Below, piece by piece: positions 6,971 to 16,428 of a stretch of DNA of 64,000 nt. Source of the stretch: Gammaproteobacteria bacterium (GTDB lineage: Bacteria > Pseudomonadota > Gammaproteobacteria > Legionellales > Legionellaceae). The stretch spans positions 62,001 through 126,000 of the forward strand of contig JAPLRL010000045.1 in assembly GCA_026399205.1 (NCBI GenBank), read 5' to 3'. The translations under genes were made by a program, and so were the position numbers. A model generated the notes under the pieces. The model was given only the letters and a program-made list of their open reading frames with translations. It was not told the origin of the DNA and ran no database searches. Every line of letters starts with the position of its first letter. The stretch's first letter is position 1.

Positions 6971-8485
6971 TTGCAAAGCATCAGTGCCCTTCATAAAAAT
7001 ACCGCACCCGGTGCACCCTGGCAGGGACTCTATTGGCTGGCGTTCACAGGATTGTTCGTCCGGATCATCTTTGCCCTCCATACAGAGAATATTCATCATC
7101 CTGATGAAGTGTTTCAGTACCTGGAACAAGCGCATCGTCTTGTATTTGGGTATGGGTTTATTCCTTGGGAATATCGCTTTGGAACGCGCTCATGGCTGAT
7201 CCCTTTTTTTATATCCGGACCGCTTTATCTATGTAAGATTTTACATCTTGATGAGCCCTTCATTTATATTCCGGTCGTGAAAAGCGTCTTTTGTTTAGTT
7301 TCAACATCCCTCATTTTCTCCAGTTACGTTATAGGCAGAAATCTGGTGTCGGAAAAAGCAGGTCGCTTGGCAGCATTGTTTTGCTGTTTCTGGTATGAGC
7401 TGCTGTACTTTTCCTTTCGGCCACTCGCCGATGTTTTTTCCGCTTATTTTCTTATTGCAGCGCTGGCATGTCTGGTCGTCCGACCAGAACACCGCAGGCC
7501 AATCCTATTTGGATTTTTATCTGCTGTGACACTGGCTATGCGCATACAATACCTGCCGCTCGTACTTTTTCTGGTTATGCTCGCTGCTTTTACCTGGAAA
7601 AAAAATCAAATTATTCAAAGCGGCGTTGTCTTTATGGGGGTGCTACTACTCTCAGGTTATATAGATTATCTAACATGGGGTAAATGGTTTGTTTCCTATT
7701 ACAATAATATCCTCTTTAACCATATTTATGGCATCAGTTCTTCAATATTCCTAACCCAACCGGCGCTCTGGTATCCGGAACAATTACTGATAGCTTCAAG
7801 TGGGATATTTATGCTTTGCCTGCTGCTTAGCTGCTTTTTTTTCCAAAAACTGTGGGTATTGGTCGCCAGCATCCTTATTTTGGTTATAACGCATTCCTTC
7901 TTACCCCATAAGGAATATCGGTTTATTTTTGCTGCCATCCCCTTGCTGCTGATGATCACAGCAGCCGTTATCAGCCTATATGCCGAAAGGTCCGCAAAGA
8001 CGCAACGGTGGCGATATGGGGCAGCTATCACCGTGTTTTTTCTTGTGTCCGTTGGCGGGGGGCTGAACCGGCTCCCATATGAGCAGCGCATTTATCACTT
8101 TACACCGTTATATGCTAGGGAAAATACGTTACAGGCGTTTGATTTTATGCGTGCAGATAACAAACTGGCCGCACTGTTTATCAACTCTCCAGAATGGTGG
8201 CTGACAGGCGGCTATTATTACCTGCATCGTGATGTTCCTGTGTATTTTCTTTATCAGCACTTCGGAAGCATTCATGAAGCAAAAGACCATGTCAGTCATG
8301 TACTATGCGAGCCAATCTCCGGATGTGTTAGAGATTTTGCGCCTGCTGCGAGAATGGGCGGCCTTGAAGTGTGTAAGCGACGTACCCCCTTCGCGATATA
8401 TCCGCAGCTTTCTCACTACGACAGACAGATCTATCAGCCCGGAATAGATGGCGTGTATAAACCGACTGTACAGCCTTTATTTTGA
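6971..8485 (+). CDS. GT22-family (Alg9/PIG-B-like) mannosyltransferase, membrane
   Basis: A 504-residue protein with about ten hydrophobic segments. It carries the GT22 signature almost intact: HPDE at 43-46 just after the first membrane helix (the catalytic lumenal or periplasmic loop), then AHRLVFGYGFIPWEYRFGTR. Further on, SFLPHKEYRFIF matches the HKExRF motif of ALG9, ALG12 and PIG-B. GT22 enzymes use polyprenyl-phosphate mannose to extend glycans on the outer face of the membrane and are best known from eukaryotes. The start is the TTG at 6971; an in-frame stop lies just upstream and no ATG occurs before the catalytic loop. It is followed closely by the FkbM-like gene. The acceptor glycan is unknown. 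Confidence 0.8.
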   Translation: MQSISALHKNTAPGAPWQGLYWLAFTGLFVRIIFALHTENIHHPDEVFQYLEQAHRLVFGYGFIPWEYRFGTRSWLIPFFISGPLYLCKILHLDEPFIYIPVVKSVFCLVSTSLIFSSYVIGRNLVSEKAGRLAALFCCFWYELLYFSFRPLADVFSAYFLIAALACLVVRPEHRRPILFGFLSAVTLAMRIQYLPLVLFLVMLAAFTWKKNQIIQSGVVFMGVLLLSGYIDYLTWGKWFVSYYNNILFNHIYGISSSIFLTQPALWYPEQLLIASSGIFMLCLLLSCFFFQKLWVLVASILILVITHSFLPHKEYRFIFAAIPLLLMITAAVISLYAERSAKTQRWRYGAAITVFFLVSVGGGLNRLPYEQRIYHFTPLYARENTLQAFDFMRADNKLAALFINSPEWWLTGGYYYLHRDVPVYFLYQHFGSIHEAKDHVSHVLCEPISGCVRDFAPAARMGGLEVCKRRTPFAIYPQLSHYDRQIYQPGIDGVYKPTVQPLF

Positions 8486-8510
8486 ATCATTGATAGCCAC
8501 GAGGAAAATA

Positions 8511-9356
8511 ATGCAACTATTAACGTCCAAACCATTCGCTACAATTGTATCGTGCATCATATTTCTGAGTGGTATTTTTTTATTAACCGCTGATGTTGGG
8601 GCTAAAAAAGAGCGCTTAGTCTCTCTGCTAACCACCTATGAAGCCCATGATCAAAAGGGGCCACTGCAACTTTCAAGACAAGGCCGATCCAATGATGGTG
8701 GATATGTTGTCCCTGTCAAAGCACTTGAGGCGTCAGCCCTCCTCATCGGTTATGGCATTGCAGATGATCCCTCATTCGAAGTCGCATTTTCTGAAACATA
8801 CCATAAGCCCTCATTCGGCTTTGATTGTGGCATTGACCACTTAGATGTTAAACATACATTATTCACATTTATAAATGAATGCATCGGAAATGATAAGTTC
8901 TTGTACTCAGATCAGATCTCTACCCAACACGTTTCATCTTATACGCAACACATTAAACATTTTCATCTGGAAAACAAAAACATCTTTATCAAAATGGATA
9001 TCGAGGGTGCAGAATATCAAGTTTTTAATGATATCTTAAAACACGCCGCTCATATCACCGGAATTGTTTTAGAAATACATGTTGACAACTTCACCCTACC
9101 CCAAGCCATCAAATTACTGTCAGCGTTGAAACAACAGTTTTTGTTATTACACGTGCATGGCAATAACTATGCACAGTTATATTTTTCCTCTAAAAATGCA
9201 ACTGGACGTATCCCTCAAGTCCTAGAGTTGACCTACATCAATAAATCACTGGTGACGGGTTATCAGATTTCAAAAAACCAATCTCATCCTTTGCCCATTG
9301 ATATGCCAAACAATGCGAACCAAAAAGATGTAAGATTCACGATTGGAAAAAAATGA
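8511..9356 (+). CDS. FkbM-like methyltransferase-domain protein with N-terminal membrane anchor
   Basis: 281 residues from the ATG at 8511, chosen for the GAGGA ribosome site; the open frame extends upstream to 8448. Residues ~10-30 are one hydrophobic helix followed by KKER. The core contains IFIKMDIEGAEYQVF (DIEGAE at 163-168), the FkbM-family landmark, then LEIHV and a C-terminal beta segment ending LELTYINKS. Motif I is weak (LIGYGIADDPSFE), so SAM binding is not certain. By the positive-inside rule the KKER suggests the domain is cytoplasmic. It starts 25 bases after the GT22 gene and is probably co-transcribed, so it may modify the same glycan. Confidence 0.65.
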   Translation: MQLLTSKPFATIVSCIIFLSGIFLLTADVGAKKERLVSLLTTYEAHDQKGPLQLSRQGRSNDGGYVVPVKALEASALLIGYGIADDPSFEVAFSETYHKPSFGFDCGIDHLDVKHTLFTFINECIGNDKFLYSDQISTQHVSSYTQHIKHFHLENKNIFIKMDIEGAEYQVFNDILKHAAHITGIVLEIHVDNFTLPQAIKLLSALKQQFLLLHVHGNNYAQLYFSSKNATGRIPQVLELTYINKSLVTGYQISKNQSHPLPIDMPNNANQKDVRFTIGKK

Positions 9357-9479
9357 CCCCGTTGCCTCATAAGTGAAGGTTCCCGAAGCGGTGTAGTGCT
9401 GCGGATGACAAACCTGTTGCTTCCCACTATACTGGAAAATAATCACATTGAAAAAGCAAGACAAACGGGGGGCACTACC

Positions 9480-10748
9480 TTGAAAAATCATCTCTTCTTT
9501 CTCATCTTACTCAGTATCGCTTTAGGCATCATCATGGGCGTTGCGTTCCCTCAAGAAATGCTGTCGTTGCGCTGGATGGGGCTGATTTTTATCAATATGC
9601 TCAAGCTCATCGTGCTCCCTCTTATTTTTTGTGCGCTGGTGAGCGCTATTGCCTCCATTGGTGAAATGAAGCGCTTAGGCTCAATTGGCGTGCTGACCTT
9701 GGGTTATGTCTTACTCAGTGTGAGCATAGCGGTCACTATCGGTCTCACCTTACTGAATGTCTTTAAACCGGGTGTAGGCGTCTCTGCTCAACTCATCCTC
9801 TCCAATGCCACCCCCACTGATTTAAAACCACTGGAATTTTCATCCTTTTTACTCGCTCTTTTTCCACCCAATCTGGTGGCAGCGGCAGCTAAATATGAAA
9901 TCATGCCTATCGTCTTTTTTAGTATTGTTTTTGCGTTAGCCTGCATTTCTGTAGGTAAGGCTGCACGACCTATCATTGAATTTTTTACCGGATTACGCGA
10001 TGTCCTCATCAAAATGATCGTTTGGTTGATGCAGTTAACCCCTTTGGGCTTATTTTCATTACTGGGTGCGGCCATTGCCGAAGCTTCGCTCCAACATGTG
10101 TTAATACAAAGCTTACGCGGCATGCTCGTCTTTATTTTTATTTTTATTTGCGGGCTCTTCTTGCAAATCACCTGGCAGCTTCTATTTGTGACTTTTATCG
10201 TAGGTAAAAACCCGAAAGTGTTTTTATCTTCAGCAAGTCAAGCGCTACTGACCGCATTCGCCACATCTAGCTCAATGGCAACCTTGCCGGTGAGTATGCA
10301 TGTTGCAAAAAAACAAGGCGTCAATGATGATGTTGCACGGTTTGTTTTACCCCTTGCAACCACGATTAATTTAGCAGGCACAGCCATGTATGAGGCCGTG
10401 TCTGCACTTTTCTTTTGTCAGGTGTTGGGGTTTGATTTATCTCTAGCTTCACAAGTGGGCGTCTTTTTTGCGGCGATCATTGCGGGCATGGGCGCCACGG
10501 GCATTCCCGAAGGTGGGCTCATCACCATGGTGATGGTGTTACGAGTGGTGAACGTACCCACCTCTGCCATTGGCTTGCTCCTCCCATTTGATCGGATTCT
10601 CGATCGATTTCGCACCGTGACCAATGTGTGGGGTGACCTCGTTTGCGCAACGTTTGTGGATCATTTTCACTCAAAGCGTAAGACGCCCTCCGGCTCAAAG
10701 GCTCCAATACACCATGTCGTCAAACGAGCGGCGCTCATTAATAAATAA
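9480..10748 (+). CDS. dicarboxylate/amino acid:cation symporter (DAACS/SDF family)
   Basis: 422 residues from TTG 9480, which follows a purine-rich GGGGGG and starts the first membrane helix directly; GTG 9396 and ATG 9405 are alternative upstream starts. Eight transmembrane segments and the family motifs are visible: the Ser-rich hairpin ASSSMATLPVS, the unwound TM7 motif (TINLAGTAMYEA) and a TM8 region (GIPEGGLITMVMVL, then DRFRTVTNVWGD). GIPEGGL is closer to eukaryotic EAAT/ASCT transporters than to the GVPGxGL of E. coli GltP. It should import C4-dicarboxylates or acidic/neutral amino acids with Na+ or H+. It overlaps the convergent dehydrogenase gene by 54 bases. Confidence 0.9.
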   Translation: MKNHLFFLILLSIALGIIMGVAFPQEMLSLRWMGLIFINMLKLIVLPLIFCALVSAIASIGEMKRLGSIGVLTLGYVLLSVSIAVTIGLTLLNVFKPGVGVSAQLILSNATPTDLKPLEFSSFLLALFPPNLVAAAAKYEIMPIVFFSIVFALACISVGKAARPIIEFFTGLRDVLIKMIVWLMQLTPLGLFSLLGAAIAEASLQHVLIQSLRGMLVFIFIFICGLFLQITWQLLFVTFIVGKNPKVFLSSASQALLTAFATSSSMATLPVSMHVAKKQGVNDDVARFVLPLATTINLAGTAMYEAVSALFFCQVLGFDLSLASQVGVFFAAIIAGMGATGIPEGGLITMVMVLRVVNVPTSAIGLLLPFDRILDRFRTVTNVWGDLVCATFVDHFHSKRKTPSGSKAPIHHVVKRAALINK

Positions 10749-11963
10749 ATGCGGAATATCCATCACAATGTTGGGCGCTTTACATTTATCTAAGAATGTT
10801 TTAAGCCCAGCATCTTGATAAAAATCGTGCCCAACAAGGATGATGGCAACGGATAATTGATCCATCGCATCAAATTTATCAAGCTCAGTACGAGAATGCG
10901 CACTTGCACTGTGATCTAACGGATCGTGCACAAGACAAGTAAACCCATATTCACGAATCTCTTTCAAAAGCTTTAGCGACAAGCTATTTCTGGCATCGAC
11001 TGTATTTTTTTTATAAGAAATTCCAAATAATCCAACGGTCACGTTATGGATATCAATTTTATTCATGATTAATAACTTAACCATAGACTGCAAAATAAAC
11101 GTGGTGACCCCATCATTGACTTTACGCGCGGCCAATATTAAATCTGGGTACACACTGTGACGTTTAGCCTGAAACGCCATGTAAAGTGGATCGATAGAAA
11201 TACAGTGCCCCCCGACTAACCCGGGTTGATAAGGCACAAAACTCCATTTGGTTTTAGCTCCTTCAATAATTTCATGCATATCTAAATCTAAGGCATGCAT
11301 CATTTCTGAAAACTCATTCATCAAGGCAATATTCACATCGCGTTGCGTATTTTCCAACACTTTAATGGCTTCAGCGGTTGGAATACTCGAGACAGGATAC
11401 ACCGACTCACAAATGGATTGATAAGCGGCTTGAACCCGCTTTAATATATCTGGACGTTGTGCTGAAACAATTTTGGTAATATTAAATAACGTATGTTCTT
11501 TATCAGAGGGATTGATACGCTCAGGTGAATACCCCACATGAAAATCTTCCCCATTTTTTAGGTGACTCAATTCCTCAAGCAGCGGAATACACGTTTCTTC
11601 TGTTGTACCCGGATACACCGTTGATTCAAAAACAACGATATCTCCTTTTTTAAGTACCGCGCCCACAGCCCTCGATGCCGACATCAGTGGCTTTAAATTT
11701 GGTTGCTCGTAAAAAAAAGCAGGCGTCGCGACCGCAATGATATAAAAATTAGCCTGCCTGATATCCTCTAGCTGACTGGTGTAAATGAGGGTTGAATGCT
11801 TTAATGTCGCTTCATCAATTAAGTCATTACGATCGCGGTTTTCACGTAACTCTTGAATGCGACGTTCATCAATATCATACCCTAGTGTCGTGCTTTTCTG
11901 AGCAAACGCTGTTGCCAACCCTAATCCCACATAGCCAAGACCCACTACCGCATATGTATTCAT
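10695..11963 (-). CDS. nucleotide-sugar 6-dehydrogenase (TviB/WbpA/WecC type)
   Basis: 422 residues from ATG 11963 (GGATG lies upstream); ATG 11975 is also in frame. The N-terminal Rossmann domain has GLGYVGLGLA and the acidic YDIDERR. FESTVYPGTTE and SPERINPSD belong to the UDP-glucose/GDP-mannose dehydrogenase family, and the active-site Cys is C254 in GGHCISIDP. The C-terminal domain has LFGISYKKNTVDARNS. These enzymes oxidise the C6 alcohol of a UDP-sugar to a uronic acid with two NAD+. Conservation around the Cys points to UDP-HexNAc rather than UDP-glucose, but this is not decisive. It is divergent from the MBL-Rieske gene across a 76-base gap and probably supplies the same polysaccharide. 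Confidence 0.85.
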   Translation of the reverse strand: MNTYAVVGLGYVGLGLATAFAQKSTTLGYDIDERRIQELRENRDRNDLIDEATLKHSTLIYTSQLEDIRQANFYIIAVATPAFFYEQPNLKPLMSASRAVGAVLKKGDIVVFESTVYPGTTEETCIPLLEELSHLKNGEDFHVGYSPERINPSDKEHTLFNITKIVSAQRPDILKRVQAAYQSICESVYPVSSIPTAEAIKVLENTQRDVNIALMNEFSEMMHALDLDMHEIIEGAKTKWSFVPYQPGLVGGHCISIDPLYMAFQAKRHSVYPDLILAARKVNDGVTTFILQSMVKLLIMNKIDIHNVTVGLFGISYKKNTVDARNSLSLKLLKEIREYGFTCLVHDPLDHSASAHSRTELDKFDAMDQLSVAIILVGHDFYQDAGLKTFLDKCKAPNIVMDIPHLFINERRSFDDMVYWSL

Positions 11964-12039
11964 GATCGCATCCATGGTTAATTTTTAAAAAATACGGTAT
12001 ATACTACCCACAACAAACTGATTAATATACGAATTTTTT

Positions 12040-13605
12040 ATGAAAATTATCTATCTTGGCCATGCAGGCTTTTGTGTTGAAACAACCCATGCGATCATTA
12101 TCATGGACCCTTGGTTATCTGAACACGGCGCCTTTGATGCGGCCTGGTTTCAGTACCCTAAAAATCAGCATCTGCAAGACCCTATTCAACACATCCTTGC
12201 CACCAGTCCTAAAGAAAAATACATCTATATTAGCCATGAACATCAAGATCATTTTGATATCCACTTTTTACAATCACTCAAAACCCGCGCCTTTACCTTG
12301 TTACTGGCTAACTTCGATCATGCGGTGATTAAACACCAGCTCGATGAAATTCAGTATCAATGTAAAGCAATCGTTTTATTAAACCATGAAGAAGCCTACC
12401 CCTTTAAAGACGGGGTCTTAAGGCTGTTTATCATGGATACAGAAATGAACTGTGACTCTGCCATCTTGGTACAAAGTGAATCCAATGCTTTTTTAAACAT
12501 CAATGATTGTAAAATTCATGATAGCTTACATACCATTACAACACAGTATGGCCCCATTGATGTTTTTGCCGCGCAGTTTTCAGGTGCGAGTTGGTACCCG
12601 ACCTGTTACCTCATGTCAGATGAGCACTATCAGGCAACGTGTCAAAAGAAAGTATTTGATAAATTTGAAGCCACGGCGCGCGCCATCGAAACCGTCCATC
12701 CTCGCGTGTACATCCCGAGCGCAGGCCCGCCTTGTTTTTTAGATCCTCTCCTCATTGATATTAATTTTCAAGCGGTCAATACCTACCCCAGGGCACCTGA
12801 ACTCATCAGTTATTTAAATAAGCGCCTCAGCAGCATATCGGCCTCAACCTCATGGGATGATATTGCGCCAGGCAATATCATCGATGTCACGACGGCAACC
12901 TGGATAAAACCCGCAGAACCTCCAATTCATTTTGAGTCTTACATCAGAGCTTATGCCAAAGAAAAGGAAGCGTTATTTCGTGCGCGAGATAACCAAAATA
13001 AAAAAATTAATGCGCTCCAAGTGTTTAACGACTTAAAACAAACCCTGGAAGATAAAATCCAGGCCTTAAAATTAGTGAACGAGCGGGTCAAAACGCCGCT
13101 TTATTGGCGAATCAGTGAGTGCCCGGAAAACATGTATTGCATTGACTTTGCCCGTAAAACACTTGAAGTCGTCTCCGCACTACATGACCCCATGAATTAT
13201 GTTAGAGTGACCACTCCCGCCTGGCAAATCAATAAAGTATTAACGAATGAAATCAGTTGGCCCGATTTTGCCTTAACGTTACGCGTCACCTTAGAGCGCG
13301 TACCTGATGTCTATGATACGGTCGTGCATGGATTTTTGATGCTTGGAGCGGACAAAATAGGCTCGTTTTGTGAGAAGTTGGCGATAACTTATCACAACAA
13401 AGAGCGCATTGTGGTCGAATGTGCAGGAAAAAAATATTCTGTTCTTCGATATTGTCCCCACCAAGGCGCTGATTTATCATTGGCCCACTTTGAAAACAAT
13501 CAACTGGTTTGTCCTCGACATCAATGGAAATTTGACGTCCAAAATCAGGGTAAGTGTATTTATAATGAATCGTCGATTAAGGCGATTTGCCTTCCCGAAG
13601 ATTAG
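12040..13605 (+). CDS. metallo-beta-lactamase-fold / Rieske protein, CMP-Neu5Ac hydroxylase-like
   Basis: 521 residues in two parts. Residues 1-260 are an UlaG-like metallo-beta-lactamase fold with metal motif H66-E-H68-Q-D70-H71. Residues ~440-521 are a Rieske 2Fe-2S domain with ligands C472-x-H474 and C491-x2-H494. Together these resemble CMP-N-acetylneuraminate hydroxylase (CMAH), which hydroxylates a nucleotide-sugar N-acyl group. In animal CMAH the Rieske domain is N-terminal, whereas here it is C-terminal, so this is a relative or a rearrangement. It sits between a nucleotide-sugar dehydrogenase and an SDR epimerase, so a sugar substrate is likely. The reaction itself is inferred. Confidence 0.75.
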   Translation: MKIIYLGHAGFCVETTHAIIIMDPWLSEHGAFDAAWFQYPKNQHLQDPIQHILATSPKEKYIYISHEHQDHFDIHFLQSLKTRAFTLLLANFDHAVIKHQLDEIQYQCKAIVLLNHEEAYPFKDGVLRLFIMDTEMNCDSAILVQSESNAFLNINDCKIHDSLHTITTQYGPIDVFAAQFSGASWYPTCYLMSDEHYQATCQKKVFDKFEATARAIETVHPRVYIPSAGPPCFLDPLLIDINFQAVNTYPRAPELISYLNKRLSSISASTSWDDIAPGNIIDVTTATWIKPAEPPIHFESYIRAYAKEKEALFRARDNQNKKINALQVFNDLKQTLEDKIQALKLVNERVKTPLYWRISECPENMYCIDFARKTLEVVSALHDPMNYVRVTTPAWQINKVLTNEISWPDFALTLRVTLERVPDVYDTVVHGFLMLGADKIGSFCEKLAITYHNKERIVVECAGKKYSVLRYCPHQGADLSLAHFENNQLVCPRHQWKFDVQNQGKCIYNESSIKAICLPED

Positions 13606-13660
13606 CCATTGACACCCCGGTCCCAACAGATTAACGTGTCTATTTTGCACTCTAAGTATA

Positions 13661-13746
13661 CGTCATCCTGAGCGCCAGCGAAGGATCTCCTACAGCCAGC
13701 AATGTGCTAATTTGTAGGGGGGGCTTCGCTGGGGCCCAGGATGACG
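13661..13746. repeat. interspersed palindromic repeat, family A (copy 1)
   Basis: Arms starting CGTCATCCTGAGCGCCAGCG pair with an imperfect complement ending at GATGACG. The family recurs at 17499, 19936, 22354 and 28460, with a half copy at 62149. It lies in the gap between the MBL-Rieske gene and the epimerase and may act as a terminator or mRNA stabiliser. Confidence 0.85.
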
Positions 13747-13777
13747 CAAGGTACTTTATTTTTATAACGAGCTCTTT

Positions 13778-14743
13778 ATGCGTATACTTATCACCGGCGG
13801 TGCTGGCTTTATTGGATCCAACCTGGCTGACTATCATTTAACCCAGCATCACGATGTGCATATAATCGATGATCTCAGCACTGGTAGCGAAGAAAATATT
13901 ACTAGATTCAACGCCAATCCCAACTTCCGTTTCACAAAAGCCGATCTTCTTTCTTATCCCGATTTTGACGCCGTCGTCGGATGGGCAGATCGTATTTATC
14001 ATATGGCAGCCCTTGTTGGTGTATTAAAAGTCATCGAATCACCTGAGCGTGTCTTAACGGTCAACATCGGTATCACCGAACGCTTATTGCGCGCAGCAAC
14101 GCTTTCAAAACGCAACCCAAGACTCATGCTTGCCTCCACCTCGGAAGTTTATGGTGAAGGTGATTCACATGCCTTTAATGAACAGAGTCACATTTCTATC
14201 GGTAGCGGCAAAAGCAGCTGTCAATCTTATATCGTCAGTAAAATTGCAACTGAGTCCTATGGCCTTGCTTATTACAAACAATACGGTCTAGCGGTTACAA
14301 ACCTGCGTATTTTTAACACCATTGGCCCAGGGCAAATCGGCGGTTATGGCATGGTTGTTCCACGCTTTATACAACATGCTATTCATAACCGTCCGATCAT
14401 GGTCCATGGCAGTGGACAGCAAATACGTAGTTTTTGTGATGTTCGTGACCTTATCGCATTGATGGACTGCTTGGCCGACAATCCAGCCACCTTTGGTGAA
14501 GTCGTCAATCTTGGGCATGATCAAGCCATTTCTATTCTTGACTTGGCCCTTCTTACAAAACAACTGGCACAGAGCAGCTCGCCTATCGAACATGTCGCTT
14601 ATGAAAAAATCTATGGTGAGGGATTTGAAGACATCATGTTTCGTAAACCTGATATCACTCATCTTTTACAACTCACTGATTATCATTTTAAATGGAATCT
14701 AGAAACAACACTGATTGATTTAATTCGACGTGCAACGTGTTAG
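13778..14743 (+). CDS. NAD-dependent SDR epimerase/dehydratase
   Basis: A 321-residue extended short-chain dehydrogenase. It has the nucleotide-binding GGAGFIGS at 8-15, an acidic residue after strand 2 (IIDDLSTG), ASTSEVYGEG before the active site, and catalytic Y151-x3-K155. NLRIFNTIGPGQ and the SFCDVRDL stretch are typical of UDP-glucose 4-epimerase and related sugar-nucleotide enzymes. The exact reaction (epimerase, dehydratase or decarboxylase) cannot be read from the sequence. The stop overlaps the start of the YaiO-like gene, so it is the first gene of a tightly coupled polysaccharide operon (epimerase, barrel, HEAT). Confidence 0.85.
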   Translation: MRILITGGAGFIGSNLADYHLTQHHDVHIIDDLSTGSEENITRFNANPNFRFTKADLLSYPDFDAVVGWADRIYHMAALVGVLKVIESPERVLTVNIGITERLLRAATLSKRNPRLMLASTSEVYGEGDSHAFNEQSHISIGSGKSSCQSYIVSKIATESYGLAYYKQYGLAVTNLRIFNTIGPGQIGGYGMVVPRFIQHAIHNRPIMVHGSGQQIRSFCDVRDLIALMDCLADNPATFGEVVNLGHDQAISILDLALLTKQLAQSSSPIEHVAYEKIYGEGFEDIMFRKPDITHLLQLTDYHFKWNLETTLIDLIRRATC

Positions 14744-16428
14744 CAAAGCTGAAGGTAACATGGACACTCCAGATGACCTGGATAGTCCTGGTGATATGGT
14801 TATTCCTGGTGATATGGGTGCTCCTACTGAAGGCCTTCCCATCCCCCATCATCGCAACCCCTTACGAACACATCAACATCTTATATCAAACCGGACTACA
14901 TCAAGAAGCCGCCACAGAAGCACTCGCCTATCTACACGATTATCCAGCCGATGGCGATGTGCGATTAGTTTTGGCAAAATCCTATGTTGAGCAACAACAT
15001 TACACCAAAGCAAGAGAAGCGCTATTAACCATATTACAAAACAATCCTGACTACATCGACGCCAGTCTTATCCTCATTGATATGGATCTGATGATTGAGC
15101 ATTATCAAGACGCATTGAATGCCGTGACCATCGCATTATTATCCAACCCCATCAATCCCGTGTTACTGTCTAAAAAAAATGAGATTTTAGCCTTCATGCA
15201 AGCTGAAGCAATACCGTCCATATTAGTCTCAGGACGACCCTTACTACTGGTTTATCCGGAAACTCCGCCCACCATTGACGAATCCAAGCGATTAAAAGCT
15301 TTATACCAATCAGGAAAACACCTTGCGGCCATCCGTAAAGCCAACACCTATTTAAGGGTACACCCTAGCGATAACGACGTTCGTTTATTTCTAGGCGCCA
15401 GTTATCTCGATGAAAAAGCGTACGAACCGGCGAGACTTGCTTTATCAACAGTCTTAAAACAAACGCCTCATAATGTTGATGCAAGACTCATCTTAATCAA
15501 TGTAGAAATGTCGACACATCATTACGACACCGCATTAGATCTGATTCATGCCGGATTAAAACTAGATCCAAATGACAAACGTCTCATAGCAAAACAGCAT
15601 CAAATTCAATCGGCTATACAAAGCGAAACTAAAGCCGCGCTGCTTCGTAGGCAACAATCAACGGCGAGACTCAATAGCATAAACGAGAAAAACGTCGTCG
15701 ACACGCCCAAATATTTAAATGAAGTAGGCATTTATCAACAACAATATTATGTCTCAGACGTACATCAAGCCTGGGATTATTCAACGCTCTATTATGGTCG
15801 ACAAACCGACTTTGGAAAGCTATACACTAAAATGACTTATGCTACCCGCCTGTCCCATGAAGCAGTACAGGGTGAAATTGAAGCTTATCCTAGAATCGGG
15901 AAAAATCTTTATCTTGATTTAGATTTTACTTTTGCGAATCAACCCAATTTATTTCCCGATAAAGCCTATGGTGCGGAGGCGTACTTCTCAAACCTCACCT
16001 ATTTTAATTATTCACTAGGGTTTAAATACAACGACATCGATGAAAATCACCATTTTACAATGTATACCGGCTCGCTCTCAAAGGATTATAATAAAAATAG
16101 AATTTTATTTAGGCCTTATTATTTCGTGCCAGGAAACGATAAACCATCCGCACTTTATATCCTCGATATTCGTCATACAATCACCGATCCCTACTTTTAT
16201 TATGGATGTATCTTCGGCGCGGGCACAAGCCCTGACTTAGCCAACTTGACCACCATTGATTTTATTGTTTTAGAAAATAAGCTGATTAATCCTTATATTA
16301 ATATTCCATTTTTAAATGATCGGCTCATTACCAATTTTGGCGTACTGTTGCAAAATCAAATTTTCCCCAATGGCCGTATTCGAAATTGGTATGGTGGCAC
16401 CATCGGTCTCAATTGGAAATTCAAATGA
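14737..16428 (+). CDS. TPR protein with C-terminal YaiO-type outer-membrane barrel
   Basis: 563 residues from GTG 14737, which overlaps the epimerase stop; ATG 14773 is an alternative. An N-terminal hydrophobic signal or anchor (~residues 13-36, rich in repeated LVIW) is followed by two blocks of tetratricopeptide-like helices (about 45-160 and 185-300). From ~320 the protein is rich in aromatic beta-strands and ends GGTIGLNWKFK, as in YaiO-type barrels. The combination resembles the PgaA-like TPR-porins that carry synthase-made polysaccharides across the periplasm and outer membrane. Context supports this: the HEAT gene overlaps it by four bases and a GT2 synthase follows. Its role as the export porin is inferred. 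Confidence 0.75.
   Translation: MLAKLKVTWTLQMTWIVLVIWLFLVIWVLLLKAFPSPIIATPYEHINILYQTGLHQEAATEALAYLHDYPADGDVRLVLAKSYVEQQHYTKAREALLTILQNNPDYIDASLILIDMDLMIEHYQDALNAVTIALLSNPINPVLLSKKNEILAFMQAEAIPSILVSGRPLLLVYPETPPTIDESKRLKALYQSGKHLAAIRKANTYLRVHPSDNDVRLFLGASYLDEKAYEPARLALSTVLKQTPHNVDARLILINVEMSTHHYDTALDLIHAGLKLDPNDKRLIAKQHQIQSAIQSETKAALLRRQQSTARLNSINEKNVVDTPKYLNEVGIYQQQYYVSDVHQAWDYSTLYYGRQTDFGKLYTKMTYATRLSHEAVQGEIEAYPRIGKNLYLDLDFTFANQPNLFPDKAYGAEAYFSNLTYFNYSLGFKYNDIDENHHFTMYTGSLSKDYNKNRILFRPYYFVPGNDKPSALYILDIRHTITDPYFYYGCIFGAGTSPDLANLTTIDFIVLENKLINPYINIPFLNDRLITNFGVLLQNQIFPNGRIRNWYGGTIGLNWKFK

Noticed and set aside
14730-14990. Small gene with Pro-Gly-Asp-Met repeats
   Set aside because: It is another frame of the 18-bp repeat and the YaiO-TPR gene. 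The longer frame has TPR and barrel features and operon coupling.
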